From the NCBI GenBank assembly GCA_029862935.1, contig JAOTWK010000005.1, positions 1 to 32,602 on the forward strand: a DNA stretch of 32,602 nucleotides. The letters run 5' to 3'. Every line of letters starts with the position of its first letter. The first letter of the stretch is position 1. The position numbers and the translations under genes are program-made. Positions 1-8,080 of this stretch are shown here, piece by piece. The stretch is from Gemmatimonadota bacterium. Its GTDB lineage: Bacteria; Gemmatimonadota; Gemmatimonadetes; Gemmatimonadales; GWC2-71-9. The notes beneath the pieces were generated by a model. The model was not told the DNA's origin, made no database searches, and saw nothing but the letters and a program-made list of their open reading frames with translations.

Positions 1-544
1 TGAGGATCTTGGACACCAACTCGATGCCGCGCGACACCCCGCGCCAGACAATGAGTGCGGTCAGCACGAGGAACAGGGCCAGCAACCCGATGGCCACTTG
101 CCAACTGCCCACGAACTCGGAGAACAGGGCTGTGGATTGCTCGGCCGTCATCGTCTGGGCAAAGCTCCCCGAAATCGTCTTGAAGAAGTAGCCGAGCGTC
201 CACCCGGCGATCACTCCGTAGAACGAGAGAATGCCGACACCGGTGAGCACCCCCAGCAGGCCGACCAGTTTCCACCAACTCCACGGTGCCACGGCGTCGA
301 ACGCCCCGACCGGATTCCGATTGGTGTGTCGTCCGAGGGTCAATTCGGCGAGCATCACCGGAGCACCGATGAGGAATACGAACGCCAAGTAGATGACGAC
401 GAAGACGGCTCCCCCGTTCTCACCAACCACGTACGGAAAACGCCAGATGTTGCCGAGTCCAATCGCGGAGCCTGACGCGGCGAGAATGAAACCGAAGCGG
501 GACCCCCAGGTACTTCGTACCGGGGATGGAGCCATGGCACTCAT
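1..544 (-). CDS. Sodium-dependent neurotransmitter:sodium symporter (NSS/SNF) family transporter, N-terminal part
   Basis: The first 181 residues of a secondary transporter that couples uptake of a small organic solute, usually an amino acid, to sodium entry across the inner membrane. The family hallmark is visible in the first membrane segment, GSAIGLGNIWRFPY at residues 25-38, followed by ENGGAVF; in LeuT-like transporters this unwound helix binds Na+ and the substrate amino group. Further hydrophobic stretches near residues 47-65, 90-112 and 150-168 fit the LeuT fold. The gene runs off the left edge, so roughly the last 60% is missing. An in-frame ATG at 535 is an alternative start. It is divergent from the thioredoxin-like gene across a gap of about 120 bases. 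Family assignment is firm; the substrate cannot be told. Confidence 0.92.
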   Translation of the reverse strand, partial: MSAMAPSPVRSTWGSRFGFILAASGSAIGLGNIWRFPYVVGENGGAVFVVIYLAFVFLIGAPVMLAELTLGRHTNRNPVGAFDAVAPWSWWKLVGLLGVLTGVGILSFYGVIAGWTLGYFFKTISGSFAQTMTAEQSTALFSEFVGSWQVAIGLLALFLVLTALIVWRGVSRGIELVSKIL

Positions 545-663
545 CGGGAGGAGCCTTCCATGCGGGAGTCCACGAAGGTTACGCTGGAGAGGGCAATTGT
601 CTAGCACCCGGCCCGAAGTACCTTGAGATGGGCGGTATCTGGCTCTCGAGGGAGGTGATGGGT

Positions 664-1200
664 ATGGCAGCGCAGCGAGCGCTCGATTTTCCCGCGATTT
701 GGCAGGACGCGATCCCCTATGACCGCTTCATCGCGGAAGCGCAGGATCTCCAGAAGCTCTGGGAAGGCATTTATCGGCGATTCCAAGTACCTGCCTGGGC
801 GCGGGAGCGCGCACGCGAAGTGAGTGGCATCCGGTTCCTGTGCATCACAGAGGACTGGTGTTGGGATGCGGCCAATGTCGTGCCACCAATTGCCAAGCTC
901 TGCGACGAATCGGGCACGATGGAGCTGCGTATCATCAAGCGTGACGAGCAGCCCGAAATCATGGACCGGTACCTGACGAACGGGTCACGCTCGATCCCGA
1001 TCGTGGTCGCACTGGACAGCGAGTTCCACGAGTCGGGGCGATGGGGTCCTCGCCCTCGGGAGCTGCAGGCGTGGGCCCTCGCTCACAAGGACGAGCTTCC
1101 CAAGAAGGAATTCTATACGACCATGCGACGCTGGCACGTCGAGGACGCCGGCATGTCGACGCTCAGAGAAGTGATGGAGATGGTGGAACCGAGGCAGTAA
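664..1200 (+). CDS. Thioredoxin-family protein (Thioredoxin_9-like)
   Basis: A 178-residue cytoplasmic-looking protein with a thioredoxin fold. Key signs are ITEDWCWDAAN around residues 61-70, which sits where the CXXC active site of thioredoxin would be, and a later SIPIVV segment with the cis-proline typical of the fold. Only one cysteine (C66) is present in the active-site loop, so it is not a classical dithiol oxidoreductase; related family members carry a WCxDA loop. The start at 664 is chosen because GGAGGT at 651-656 lies 7 bases upstream; longer in-frame starts at 526, 628 and 658 are less well placed. It converges on lat, with a tandem repeat between the two genes. The biological role is unknown. 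Confidence 0.82.
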   Translation: MAAQRALDFPAIWQDAIPYDRFIAEAQDLQKLWEGIYRRFQVPAWARERAREVSGIRFLCITEDWCWDAANVVPPIAKLCDESGTMELRIIKRDEQPEIMDRYLTNGSRSIPIVVALDSEFHESGRWGPRPRELQAWALAHKDELPKKEFYTTMRRWHVEDAGMSTLREVMEMVEPRQ

Positions 1201-1220
1201 GGCGAAGATTCTCAACCCTT

Positions 1221-1256
1221 CTGCCCTTTCTGCCCCCTCTGCCCCCTCTGCCCCCT
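1221..1256. repeat. 9-bp tandem repeat, G-quadruplex-prone on the minus strand
   Basis: Three perfect copies of CTGCCCCCT (1230-1256) preceded by a degenerate copy, CTGCCCTTT (1221-1229). They fill the 60-base gap between the convergent thioredoxin-like and lat stop codons. On the minus strand this gives three runs of five G and one run of three G separated by 4-6 bases, a pattern compatible with a G-quadruplex just downstream of the lat stop. No conventional terminator hairpin was seen in the gap. Confidence 0.85.
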
Positions 1257-1260
1257 CTCT

Positions 1261-2577
1261 CTACCGCCCCTCCTGCTTCAACACCCTCCGCAGGATCGTG
1301 GTTGCTCGCTCCACATTCTTCTCGCTGAATACCATGGCAGGACGGAAACGGATCGACCGTGGGCCGCACGGCAATGTCGCAAAGCCCGCTTCCCAGCATT
1401 GCTGCCGAACACGATTCCGGGTGATGCCATCCGGCAGGTCGAATGCCAGGAGCAACCCGCGGCCCCGCGCGTTCGAGACGGTGGAGAAATCCGCCTGGAG
1501 CTGCTCCAGGTGTGTCTTGAAGGTGGCACCGACTCGGGCGGCACCCTGCACGAGTCCGTCCTCGTGCATGATCTGCAGATATCTTGCACAGCGGACCATG
1601 TCGACGAGGTTCCCACCCCAGGTCGAATTGATTCGCGATGACACGTGAAACACGTTCGTCTCGACGTCGTCGATCCTGGTGGTGCTCATGATTCCGCACA
1701 CCTGCGTCTTCTTCCCGAACGCCACGATATCCGGCGTCACGCCAAGCTGCTGAAAGGCCCACATCGATCCGGTGACGCCCATGCCGGTCTGGACTTCGTC
1801 GAAGATCAACAGTGCCTCGTGTCGGTCCGCCAACGTGCGCAAGTGTTGCAGGAACTCGGCACGGAGATGGTTCTCGCCACCCTCGCACTGAATCGGCTCG
1901 ATCAGAATCGCAGCGATGCCGTGGGGATCTCGCGCGAATGCCTCCTCGATTTCCTGGACTGCCTGCCGCTCCGTCGCTTCAACCTCAGACTCATCGACCG
2001 GGAAATGCATCTTGGGGTTGGTGACCCTTGGCCAATCGAACTTGGGGAAGTCGCGAACCTTGAGCGGCTCGGTATTGGTTACGGATAGCGTGTAGCCGCT
2101 CCTCCCGTGAAATGCTTCGCGGAAGTGAAGGATCTTGTCGGCGCCGCCATCGATCCCGTTGGCTCGGTTCTTTTGGGCCTTCCAGTCGAATGCCGCCTTC
2201 ATGGCGTTCTCGACGGCAAGTGCACCGCCGGCGATGAAGAACAGGTAGCGGTACTCGTCAGGAACGGCGAGCTCGCGAAACGTGTCGACGAAGCTGCCGT
2301 ACTCGCGTGAATACACATCGCTGTTCGCCGGATTGCTGAGCGCCGCGGTCAGCAGCGACCGTTGGAAAAACGCATCCTGCATCTTCGGATGGTTATGCCC
2401 AATGGGCAGCGTGGCGAAGAATGTGTAGCAGTCCAGGTACTCCTTTCCGGCGAGCGCATCGACCATGACGCAACCGTGGGACTTCTCCAAGTCGATAACG
2501 ATGTGAAAACCATCCACCAGGATGTTGTTGCGCAGTACGTCAAACACCTTGTCGGCTGGCAGTACAGTTCGTGTCAT
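1261..2577 (-). CDS. lat: L-lysine 6-transaminase
   Basis: A 438-residue class III PLP-dependent aminotransferase. L-lysine 6-transaminase moves the epsilon-amino group of lysine to 2-oxoglutarate, giving 2-aminoadipate semialdehyde (cyclised to piperideine-6-carboxylate) and glutamate. The whole fold is present: GHNHPK substrate-side loop, FIAGGALAVENAMK, FREAFHGRSGYT, the cofactor motif LLIFDEVQTGMG, and the PLP lysine in FGKKTQVCG (K289 or K290). The GKKTQVCG signature and strong resemblance to the mycobacterial enzyme separate it from ornithine or GABA transaminases. The start at 2577 has AAGGAG in front with good spacing; an upstream in-frame start at 2610 has no such site. It stands alone on this strand, so its role in lysine catabolism or stress adaptation is not shown by neighbours. 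Confidence 0.93.
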   Translation of the reverse strand: MTRTVLPADKVFDVLRNNILVDGFHIVIDLEKSHGCVMVDALAGKEYLDCYTFFATLPIGHNHPKMQDAFFQRSLLTAALSNPANSDVYSREYGSFVDTFRELAVPDEYRYLFFIAGGALAVENAMKAAFDWKAQKNRANGIDGGADKILHFREAFHGRSGYTLSVTNTEPLKVRDFPKFDWPRVTNPKMHFPVDESEVEATERQAVQEIEEAFARDPHGIAAILIEPIQCEGGENHLRAEFLQHLRTLADRHEALLIFDEVQTGMGVTGSMWAFQQLGVTPDIVAFGKKTQVCGIMSTTRIDDVETNVFHVSSRINSTWGGNLVDMVRCARYLQIMHEDGLVQGAARVGATFKTHLEQLQADFSTVSNARGRGLLLAFDLPDGITRNRVRQQCWEAGFATLPCGPRSIRFRPAMVFSEKNVERATTILRRVLKQEGR

Positions 2578-2868
2578 GACCCATCTCCTTCCCCAACGTC
2601 GCCGCTGCACGATGGCACTATGGCCCGTGCAGCACTGGAATCTCTCTGGTGAGTTGTGTGACCGGATGCGTGTGGGAACGGCTGGTCGTTCCAGCCTATG
2701 CGCGCCGCCGATCGAAGGTCAGGTTGGGGGGGGCGAAGATGCCAGGCCGCGCGTAGCGTGGGAGTCGGCGGGACAAGAGCTCGCTGAGCATACCACAATC
2801 TAACTGCCGCGGCTCTCCTGCACGCTGCGCGAACACGAAATCCGACTCCGAAAGTCGGCGATGCTACA
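2578..2868. other. Intergenic region upstream of lat
   Basis: A 291-base gap between the lat start and the end of the barrel gene. Short ORFs on both strands here lack ribosome sites and protein-like composition. Beyond the lat ribosome site and the hairpin at 2842-2858 I see a run of eight G near 2727 and no convincing promoter; the lat promoter presumably lies here. Confidence 0.5.
2842..2858 (-). terminator. Possible terminator hairpin after the barrel gene
   Basis: CCGACT and AGTCGG form a 6-bp perfect stem around a 5-base loop, about 10 bases past the stop codon at 2869. On the minus strand it is followed by ATTTCGTG, only a short T stretch, so it is a weak intrinsic terminator at best. 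Confidence 0.4.
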
Positions 2869-4053
2869 TCAGAACGGCCACCACGTGTGGAACAGGAGTA
2901 TCACCCCGTCAGGGCCGATCCCCGTTGTCGAACCGACAACGGCGGAGCGGAACAGCTTGACGAACAGACCTGCCCCGCCTCCCACCTTGAGCCCGTTGGT
3001 GGTGAGCTTGAAGTCACCGGCGGGAAACACCCGACCGGCGTCTAGAAAACCCACGGCGGTGACCCGAAACAGGGTAGGCTCGACGATCAGGTCGTATCGG
3101 ATGTCCAGATTCGCGAACAGCTTGTCGGCGTCCAAAAGGCGGCGGTTCGGCAGGGCGCGGTGGGAGCTCGTACCGCCCAATGCGAGAAACGGTCGCTCAC
3201 TGGACTCGAAGCGGTAGAATGCGCCGAGCGGCGGTGTGCCGCTCATGGTCTGGCCAGCGAGACGTACGGCGACTCCGAGGTTATGTCGCAGAGGGATGTA
3301 CGCGGTCGCTGATACGTTCGTACGGGTGTAGCTCACGTCGCCAACTACGGAGGAGTCGGCGAAGCCAACGATTGCTTCGAGGAACACACCACTGGTGGGT
3401 GCCGGCTCGTCATTGCGTGTGTCGAACACGAGCCCGACGCGGGCAGATACATCTCCGACACCTCGGCCAATCGCCGGATCAACACCCCCTGCTACGTCGT
3501 TGGCGAGTTGGCTCGCTCCTGACAGGGTATCGATCTTCCACCGCTCTGCATGTAAGCCAGCGAGGACTCGCAAGCCGCCAATGATCCGGCGCTGTACGGC
3601 GAGCCGACCATATAGCCGATGGTTGTCAGAGCGGTAGTAGTGCGGGTTGTCGCTTGTAACATTGACGTCGTCAATGACCGATTTGTTGCCGATACCGGCA
3701 TAGCGTTCCCGCGCGTCTCGTCGGCCTTCCAGCGCGACGATGAACCGCCAACCGTCGATCCACTGGGGCATTCTTGCTTCGAGCCGGAGGCGCTTGCTCC
3801 CCGATGCTGCAATGTCGCCGTCCAGTGACAACTGCATTCGATACGGAGGCGGCGCGTCCCACTCGTCGTACCCGAGTTGCATGACCTGAGCATACAAGAG
3901 CCCCGCGGTGATACCGTTCGCGGGGGTCCAGTAGAGCCTGGGTAGGCCGACGGCCGTCCAGTCCGCACCAAAACTCGGCAGGTCCGGGAGTTGCGCCACC
4001 CCAGGTCCGGAAAGGGCGACGCTCATCACGGTAAGGAGAGTGAGGCGTCTCAC
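2869..4053 (-). CDS. Omp85/BamA-like outer-membrane beta-barrel protein
   Basis: A 394-residue exported protein. Residues 1-21 form a Sec signal (basic MRRL, hydrophobic core, GVAQ at the cleavage end). The rest has alternating beta-strand pattern, with the surface-antigen/BamA barrel style: a GLVFDTRNDEPAPTSG segment, then LGGTSSHRALPNRRLLD, LDIRYDL and a final aromatic strand ending in WWPF. A C-terminal Phe is the usual outer-membrane assembly signal. No POTRA domains are visible, and the protein is much shorter than BamA, so it is a compact barrel of the patatin-associated or Omp85 type rather than BamA itself. The GTG start at 4053 overlaps the upstream asparaginase stop as GTGA, suggesting translational coupling; a longer frame from 4110 is less likely. 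Function unknown. Confidence 0.75.
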   Translation of the reverse strand: MRRLTLLTVMSVALSGPGVAQLPDLPSFGADWTAVGLPRLYWTPANGITAGLLYAQVMQLGYDEWDAPPPYRMQLSLDGDIAASGSKRLRLEARMPQWIDGWRFIVALEGRRDARERYAGIGNKSVIDDVNVTSDNPHYYRSDNHRLYGRLAVQRRIIGGLRVLAGLHAERWKIDTLSGASQLANDVAGGVDPAIGRGVGDVSARVGLVFDTRNDEPAPTSGVFLEAIVGFADSSVVGDVSYTRTNVSATAYIPLRHNLGVAVRLAGQTMSGTPPLGAFYRFESSERPFLALGGTSSHRALPNRRLLDADKLFANLDIRYDLIVEPTLFRVTAVGFLDAGRVFPAGDFKLTTNGLKVGGGAGLFVKLFRSAVVGSTTGIGPDGVILLFHTWWPF

Positions 4054-5093
4054 CGATTTCGCTCGAAGAGATACGCCGAATCGTAGTGGCGCGCCGCTGC
4101 CCCATCCCAAGCGGCATATCGACGGCCGGAGTAGAACGATGCCCCGCCGAATTCGCCCCGTGTGTTGACAGCGTAAAAGTTGAGTCCGAACGTCGGCCGC
4201 CCCTGCTCATCGAGCAGGCGCTTCTCCGAGGTTACCACGACCCGCCGAAGTGTCTCCAGGCAGGCGTCGGTCGGGTTGAGCCCGCGTCGCATGAATTCGA
4301 CGGTGAGGAATGCCCCGCAGGCCTTGATACATGCTTCCCCACGGCCGGTCGATCCAGCCGCCCCGACATCATTGTCGGTATACTGGCCCGCGCCGATGAT
4401 CGGCGAGTCACCGACGCGGCCCGGGATCTTCCAGGATAGGCCACTTGTCGTTGTCACTGACGAGACGTCACCTGTCGCATTCACGGCATTCAAGTTGATG
4501 GTCCCGTGCTCCTCGCGCGAGAGCATCTCGTCATCGGGGACCTCGAGCCAGTTGTCGTTTGGCCCACGCCGCGCCCGCCAGCGGAGCCACGCCTCCCGCG
4601 CTCTGTCGGTGAGAAGATCTTCGTCGACCATGCCGTATGAGAGGGCAAACCGCTTCGCACCTGGTCCAACGAGTAACACGTGGTCTGTATACATCAATAC
4701 GTACTTGGCCACGACGCTCGGGGTCTTGATCCCCTCGAGCGATGCGACGGCTCCCGCGCGACGGGTCGGTCCGTGCATGCATGATGCATCGAGCTGCACG
4801 ACCCCGTCTTCGTTGGGGAGTCCGCCGTAGCCGACGGAACTGTCGTTGGGATCCAGTTCCTGGAGTTTGACGCCCTCGATGGCGGCGTCGAGCGTATCCA
4901 CGCCCTGCGCCATCAGCATGCCAGCGCGCTCGACCCCTTGGAGGCCGTTTGCCGAGGCGACCGCGACATTGGCGGCGGCAGACTGGGTATGGGGGGCCGG
5001 CGCGGCCGCGGCTCGCGAACCGAACATCGCCCCTGCCGCCACCCCTGTTGCTGCGCCGAGGAAGTCACGACGTGAATACGCGGAATCGGACAC
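4050..5093 (-). CDS. Tat-exported N4-(beta-N-acetylglucosaminyl)-L-asparaginase (glycosylasparaginase)
   Basis: A 347-residue N-terminal-nucleophile hydrolase. The family cleaves the bond between asparagine and N-acetylglucosamine in glycopeptides; some members hydrolyse isoaspartyl peptides or asparagine. The N-terminus has a Tat signal (SRRDFLGAATGVAAG, twin Arg R8-R9) and an Ala-rich tail, so it acts outside the cytoplasm. The autoprocessing site is EEHGTINLNAV, with the nucleophile Thr at T198; the residue before it is Gly, not the Asp of the human and Flavobacterium enzymes. The downstream block SGLSWKIPGRVGDSPIIGAG is the substrate-binding hallmark. The GTG start at 5093 has GGAGG four bases upstream and avoids a long non-Tat N-terminus. 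A near-consensus promoter lies at 5133-5161. Confidence 0.9.
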   Translation of the reverse strand: MSDSAYSRRDFLGAATGVAAGAMFGSRAAAAPAPHTQSAAANVAVASANGLQGVERAGMLMAQGVDTLDAAIEGVKLQELDPNDSSVGYGGLPNEDGVVQLDASCMHGPTRRAGAVASLEGIKTPSVVAKYVLMYTDHVLLVGPGAKRFALSYGMVDEDLLTDRAREAWLRWRARRGPNDNWLEVPDDEMLSREEHGTINLNAVNATGDVSSVTTTSGLSWKIPGRVGDSPIIGAGQYTDNDVGAAGSTGRGEACIKACGAFLTVEFMRRGLNPTDACLETLRRVVVTSEKRLLDEQGRPTFGLNFYAVNTRGEFGGASFYSGRRYAAWDGAAARHYDSAYLFERNR

Positions 5094-5132
5094 GGTGCCT
5101 CCAGTCGGGGGAAATCTCAGGGAGCACCGCGA

Positions 5133-5161
5133 ATTAACCCCGACCGGCAAGGGGCTGTCAA
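5133..5161 (-). promoter_or_regulatory. Promoter of the glycosylasparaginase/barrel pair
   Basis: On the minus strand a perfect TTGACA (5156-5161) is separated by exactly 17 bases from GTTAAT (5133-5138), which matches TATAAT at four of six positions. It predicts transcription starting near 5126 and a leader of about 33 bases before the GTG at 5093. Confidence 0.65.
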
Positions 5162-5264
5162 CTTGCCTCGCGCGGAGGACGGCCGTACGTTCACCGCGCA
5201 GGTGTCGACGTGGCCTCCTGCCGTATCGGCGTCCAGGCATATCGCTGTGAGGTGGCTTCGTTCC

Positions 5265-5975
5265 GTGGTCTCCGTAGTGTTACCGATCTTCAATGAAGAG
5301 CAGAACCTCGAACCGCTGATGGAGGAGATTGCGGCGGCGCTTGCCGAAGTTCCTCACGAAGTTGTTGCGGTCGACGACGGGTCGACTGACGGCTCACTCG
5401 ACAGGATACGAACGCTGCAACATCGCTTCCCCGCGCTCAGGGTCATCGTGCTGGACAGACGGTCTGGACAGAGCGCGGCGACTGCCGCTGGTTTCGATGC
5501 GGCCCGGGGTGATGTTGTCGTGACGCTTGACGCGGATGGTCAAAATGACCCTCGCGATATCTCGCTTGTGCTGCAGACCCTGGAACGCAACTCGGCGGCG
5601 GCAGCGGTGGTGGGCTACCGGGTCGCACGGCACGATTCGCGGTGGAAACGCCTGCAGAGCCGCATCGCCAATACTGTGCGAAACCTCATTACCCGTGATC
5701 GAATCCGGGATATCGGATGCTCACTGAAGGCGGTACGGCGGTCTGTGTGGCATGACATCCCACGGTTCGACGGCATGCATCGGTTCTTGCCCACCCTCGT
5801 GCGGGCGCGTGGTGGACATGTGCTGGAGGTGCCCGTCTCCCATCGGCCGCGGGTGTACGGTCAAAGCAAATACGGCATGCGGAACCGGGCCTGGCGAGGT
5901 CTAGTGGACGCGTTGGGCGTCGGCTGGTATCGGCGGCGGGCTCTGAACTACCTAATCAAAGAAGACTCGGAGTAG
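5265..5975 (+). CDS. Family 2 glycosyltransferase (dolichyl-phosphate mannose synthase-like)
   Basis: A 236-residue GT-A fold enzyme. It opens with VSVVLPIFNEEQNLEPL, then VDDGSTDGS near residues 36-44 and the metal-binding DXD region DADGQNDP at 89-96, and ends with the HRPRVYGQSKYG segment found in DPM1/DesVII-like transferases that use polyprenyl-phosphate acceptors. No C-terminal membrane helices are present, so it may act on a lipid carrier from the cytoplasmic face. The GTG at 5265 is chosen because TGAGGTGG sits 9 bases upstream; GTG at 5247 and TTG at 5163 are alternatives. It is first in the operon, 2 bases before the phosphoribosyltransferase gene, although no functional link to NAD metabolism is obvious. 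Sugar and acceptor are unknown. Confidence 0.88.
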   Translation: MVSVVLPIFNEEQNLEPLMEEIAAALAEVPHEVVAVDDGSTDGSLDRIRTLQHRFPALRVIVLDRRSGQSAATAAGFDAARGDVVVTLDADGQNDPRDISLVLQTLERNSAAAAVVGYRVARHDSRWKRLQSRIANTVRNLITRDRIRDIGCSLKAVRRSVWHDIPRFDGMHRFLPTLVRARGGHVLEVPVSHRPRVYGQSKYGMRNRAWRGLVDALGVGWYRRRALNYLIKEDSE

Positions 5976-5977
5976 GT

Positions 5978-7042
5978 ATGCCACGTCGCAAGCGGCTCGA
6001 TCCCGCCATCTTCCACCTGCCCGTGGAGCGGATGCAAACGGGTTACTACAGCGACAAGTACTTCCAGCGGACGCGCGAGGTCCTGTTGGCCGACGGGCAC
6101 CATCCCAACGTGCTGATGCAGGTGTTCTCGAAGACCCATGCCTTCCTCGGTGGGATCGACGAAGCGATCGCCATTCTCAAGCTCTGCTCATTCTCCTGGG
6201 ACGAACTGAAGGTTCACGCATTGTACGATGGAGACGAGGTCGCGCCCTGGGAAACCGTGATGACGATCGAAGGTCCGTACGATGCGTTTGCCCACTTGGA
6301 AACGCTGTATGTGGGCGTGCTTGCGCGCCGCACTCGGGTGGGAACGAACACGCGGCTCGTCGTAGAGGCTGCGCACCCAAAGGACATCATGTTCTTTCCG
6401 GCGCGGCACGATCACTGGCTCGTGCAAACTGGCGACGGGTATGCCGCCCATGTCGCGGGAGCCATCGGAGTGTCGACCGATGCGCAGGCGTCCTGGTGGG
6501 GTAGTGAGGGGATCGGTACTGTGCCGCACGCGCTCATCGCCGCGTATGGTGGTGATACGGTGCGAGCTGCCGAAAGGTTCGCCAAGTACATGCCTGAACC
6601 TTCAAAGCTCATTTGTCTCGTTGACTTTGACAATGACAGTGTGGGTACCTCGCTCGACGTTGCGCGGGCGTTGGGTTCCAATCTGTACGGTGTGCGATTA
6701 GACACGTCGAGCACTCTGGTCGACAAGTCGGTGATGTCCCAAATGGGGGCGTTCGACCCACGGGGGGTGAACCCCCAGTTGGTGTGGAATGTTCGCCGGG
6801 CCCTCGATGCCGAAGGGTTCCAGCACGTCCGCATTGTGGTGTCGGGTGGATTCACGGTCGAGAAGATCCGCGCGTTCGAAGAGGCAGACGTCCCGGTCGA
6901 CGCCTATGGTGTTGGGTCGTCGCTCTTCCGTGGCCAGGGCAACTACGACTTCACGGCCGATGTCGTCATGGTGGATCAGCAACGCTGTGCCAAAGTGGGG
7001 CGGGAGCACCGGCCGAACAAACGGTTAGAGCTGGTTCAATAG
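5978..7042 (+). CDS. pncB: Nicotinate phosphoribosyltransferase
   Basis: A 354-residue type II phosphoribosyltransferase. Nicotinate phosphoribosyltransferase condenses nicotinate with phosphoribosyl pyrophosphate, with ATP hydrolysis, to give nicotinate mononucleotide in NAD salvage. Supporting segments are MQTGYYSDKYF near the N-terminus, the R-rich ETLYVGVLARRTRVGTNT region, CLVDFDNDSVGT, YGVRLDTSS and the phosphate-binding end of the barrel, RIVVSGGFTVEKI followed by VDAYGVGSSLF. The compact length and the absence of a long C-terminal extension fit the short PncB form related to NadC. The stop codon directly abuts the next ATG at 7043, and the next gene encodes a nicotinamidase-like hydrolase, which fits a two-step nicotinamide salvage route. 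Quinolinate phosphoribosyltransferase is the main alternative but fits less well. Confidence 0.88.
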   Translation: MPRRKRLDPAIFHLPVERMQTGYYSDKYFQRTREVLLADGHHPNVLMQVFSKTHAFLGGIDEAIAILKLCSFSWDELKVHALYDGDEVAPWETVMTIEGPYDAFAHLETLYVGVLARRTRVGTNTRLVVEAAHPKDIMFFPARHDHWLVQTGDGYAAHVAGAIGVSTDAQASWWGSEGIGTVPHALIAAYGGDTVRAAERFAKYMPEPSKLICLVDFDNDSVGTSLDVARALGSNLYGVRLDTSSTLVDKSVMSQMGAFDPRGVNPQLVWNVRRALDAEGFQHVRIVVSGGFTVEKIRAFEEADVPVDAYGVGSSLFRGQGNYDFTADVVMVDQQRCAKVGREHRPNKRLELVQ

Positions 7043-8080
7043 ATGTCCGGTGTGCACTATCTACCGATCCCGCAGTACTTCGATCGCACGCGAGTGGGTG
7101 AAGTATGGCGCGTGGCGTACGAAACGCGCGCCAGCGAGGCCCACGACTGGGCGCAACAGCATGGAATCGAGCCCGCTGCCTCGGACGAATATCGGTTGTG
7201 CCTGTTGCTCATCGACTGCCAGAACACGTTCTGCGTTCCGGAGTTCGAACTCTTTGTCGGTGGACGGTCCGGCAAAGGTGCTGTGGAGGACAACATCCGG
7301 CTGTGCGAGTTCATCTACCGCAATCTGAGTGCGATCACCGAAATCGTACCGACCATGGACACGCACACTGCAATTCAGATCTTTCATCCAATCTTCTGGG
7401 TGAACGAGGCGGGTGAGCATCCGGTGGGAGCACGGACCGTCATTACGCCGGACGATCTGGAACGAGGCGTGTGGCGCATCAACCCCGATATTGTAGGGAC
7501 CGGCGAGAACGGTGGCGAGTGGTTACAGGCTCACGCGAACCATTACGTGCGCCAACTCGGCGAGGGGCGGTACCCACTCATGGTGTGGCCGTATCATGCG
7601 CTGTTGGGCGGTATCGGCCACGCGCTGGTCTCCTCTGTGGAAGAAGCCATCTTCACCCACAGCATCGCGCGGTGTGCTCGCCCTCGATTCGAGGTGAAGG
7701 GTGGCAACCCCCTGACCGAAAACTACTCCGTCTTGAGTCCGGAGGTGTGCGACGGACCTGATGGACAGCGCATTGCCGCGAAGAACACCGCGTTGATCGA
7801 TCATCTTCTCGGATTTGACGTAGTGGTCGTTGCGGGTCAGGCAAAGAGCCACTGTGTGGCGTGGACGGTGCACGACCTGCTGTCGGAGATCCGCGCGAGG
7901 GACCCGCAATTGGCCCACCGCGTTTACCTTCTCGAGGACTGCACGTCGCCCGTCGTCGTGCCAGGAGTCGTAGACTTTTCTGAGCCGGCGAACGCGGCGT
8001 TTCGCGAGTTCGCCGAGGCAGGCATGCATTGTGTCCAATCGACGAGATCGCTCGTGTCGTGGCCAGGAGTGAGCACGTGA
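7043..8080 (+). CDS. Isochorismatase-family hydrolase, probable nicotinamidase
   Basis: A 345-residue member of the cysteine hydrolase family that includes nicotinamidase, which converts nicotinamide to nicotinate. All catalytic elements are visible: Asp58 in LLIDCQNTFC, a metal-site pattern MDTHTAIQIFH (D106, H108, H115), Lys219 in FEVKGGNPLTE and the nucleophile Cys271 in AGQAKSHCVAW. At 345 residues it is well over a hundred longer than a usual PncA; the extra length is an N-terminal stretch of about 50 residues and an insertion between the metal site and the lysine (residues about 120-210). It follows the phosphoribosyltransferase without any gap, so a nicotinamide substrate is the natural reading, but a related amide substrate cannot be excluded. 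Its TGA overlaps the next GTG. Confidence 0.8.
   Translation: MSGVHYLPIPQYFDRTRVGEVWRVAYETRASEAHDWAQQHGIEPAASDEYRLCLLLIDCQNTFCVPEFELFVGGRSGKGAVEDNIRLCEFIYRNLSAITEIVPTMDTHTAIQIFHPIFWVNEAGEHPVGARTVITPDDLERGVWRINPDIVGTGENGGEWLQAHANHYVRQLGEGRYPLMVWPYHALLGGIGHALVSSVEEAIFTHSIARCARPRFEVKGGNPLTENYSVLSPEVCDGPDGQRIAAKNTALIDHLLGFDVVVVAGQAKSHCVAWTVHDLLSEIRARDPQLAHRVYLLEDCTSPVVVPGVVDFSEPANAAFREFAEAGMHCVQSTRSLVSWPGVST

Noticed and set aside
1221..1256. Tandem 9-mers considered as a CRISPR remnant
   Set aside because: Units are directly adjacent with no spacers and far too short.
2522..2803. Short plus- and minus-strand frames in the gap upstream of lat
   Set aside because: No ribosome-binding site, no family resemblance, and the minus-strand frame would overlap the lat ribosome site.
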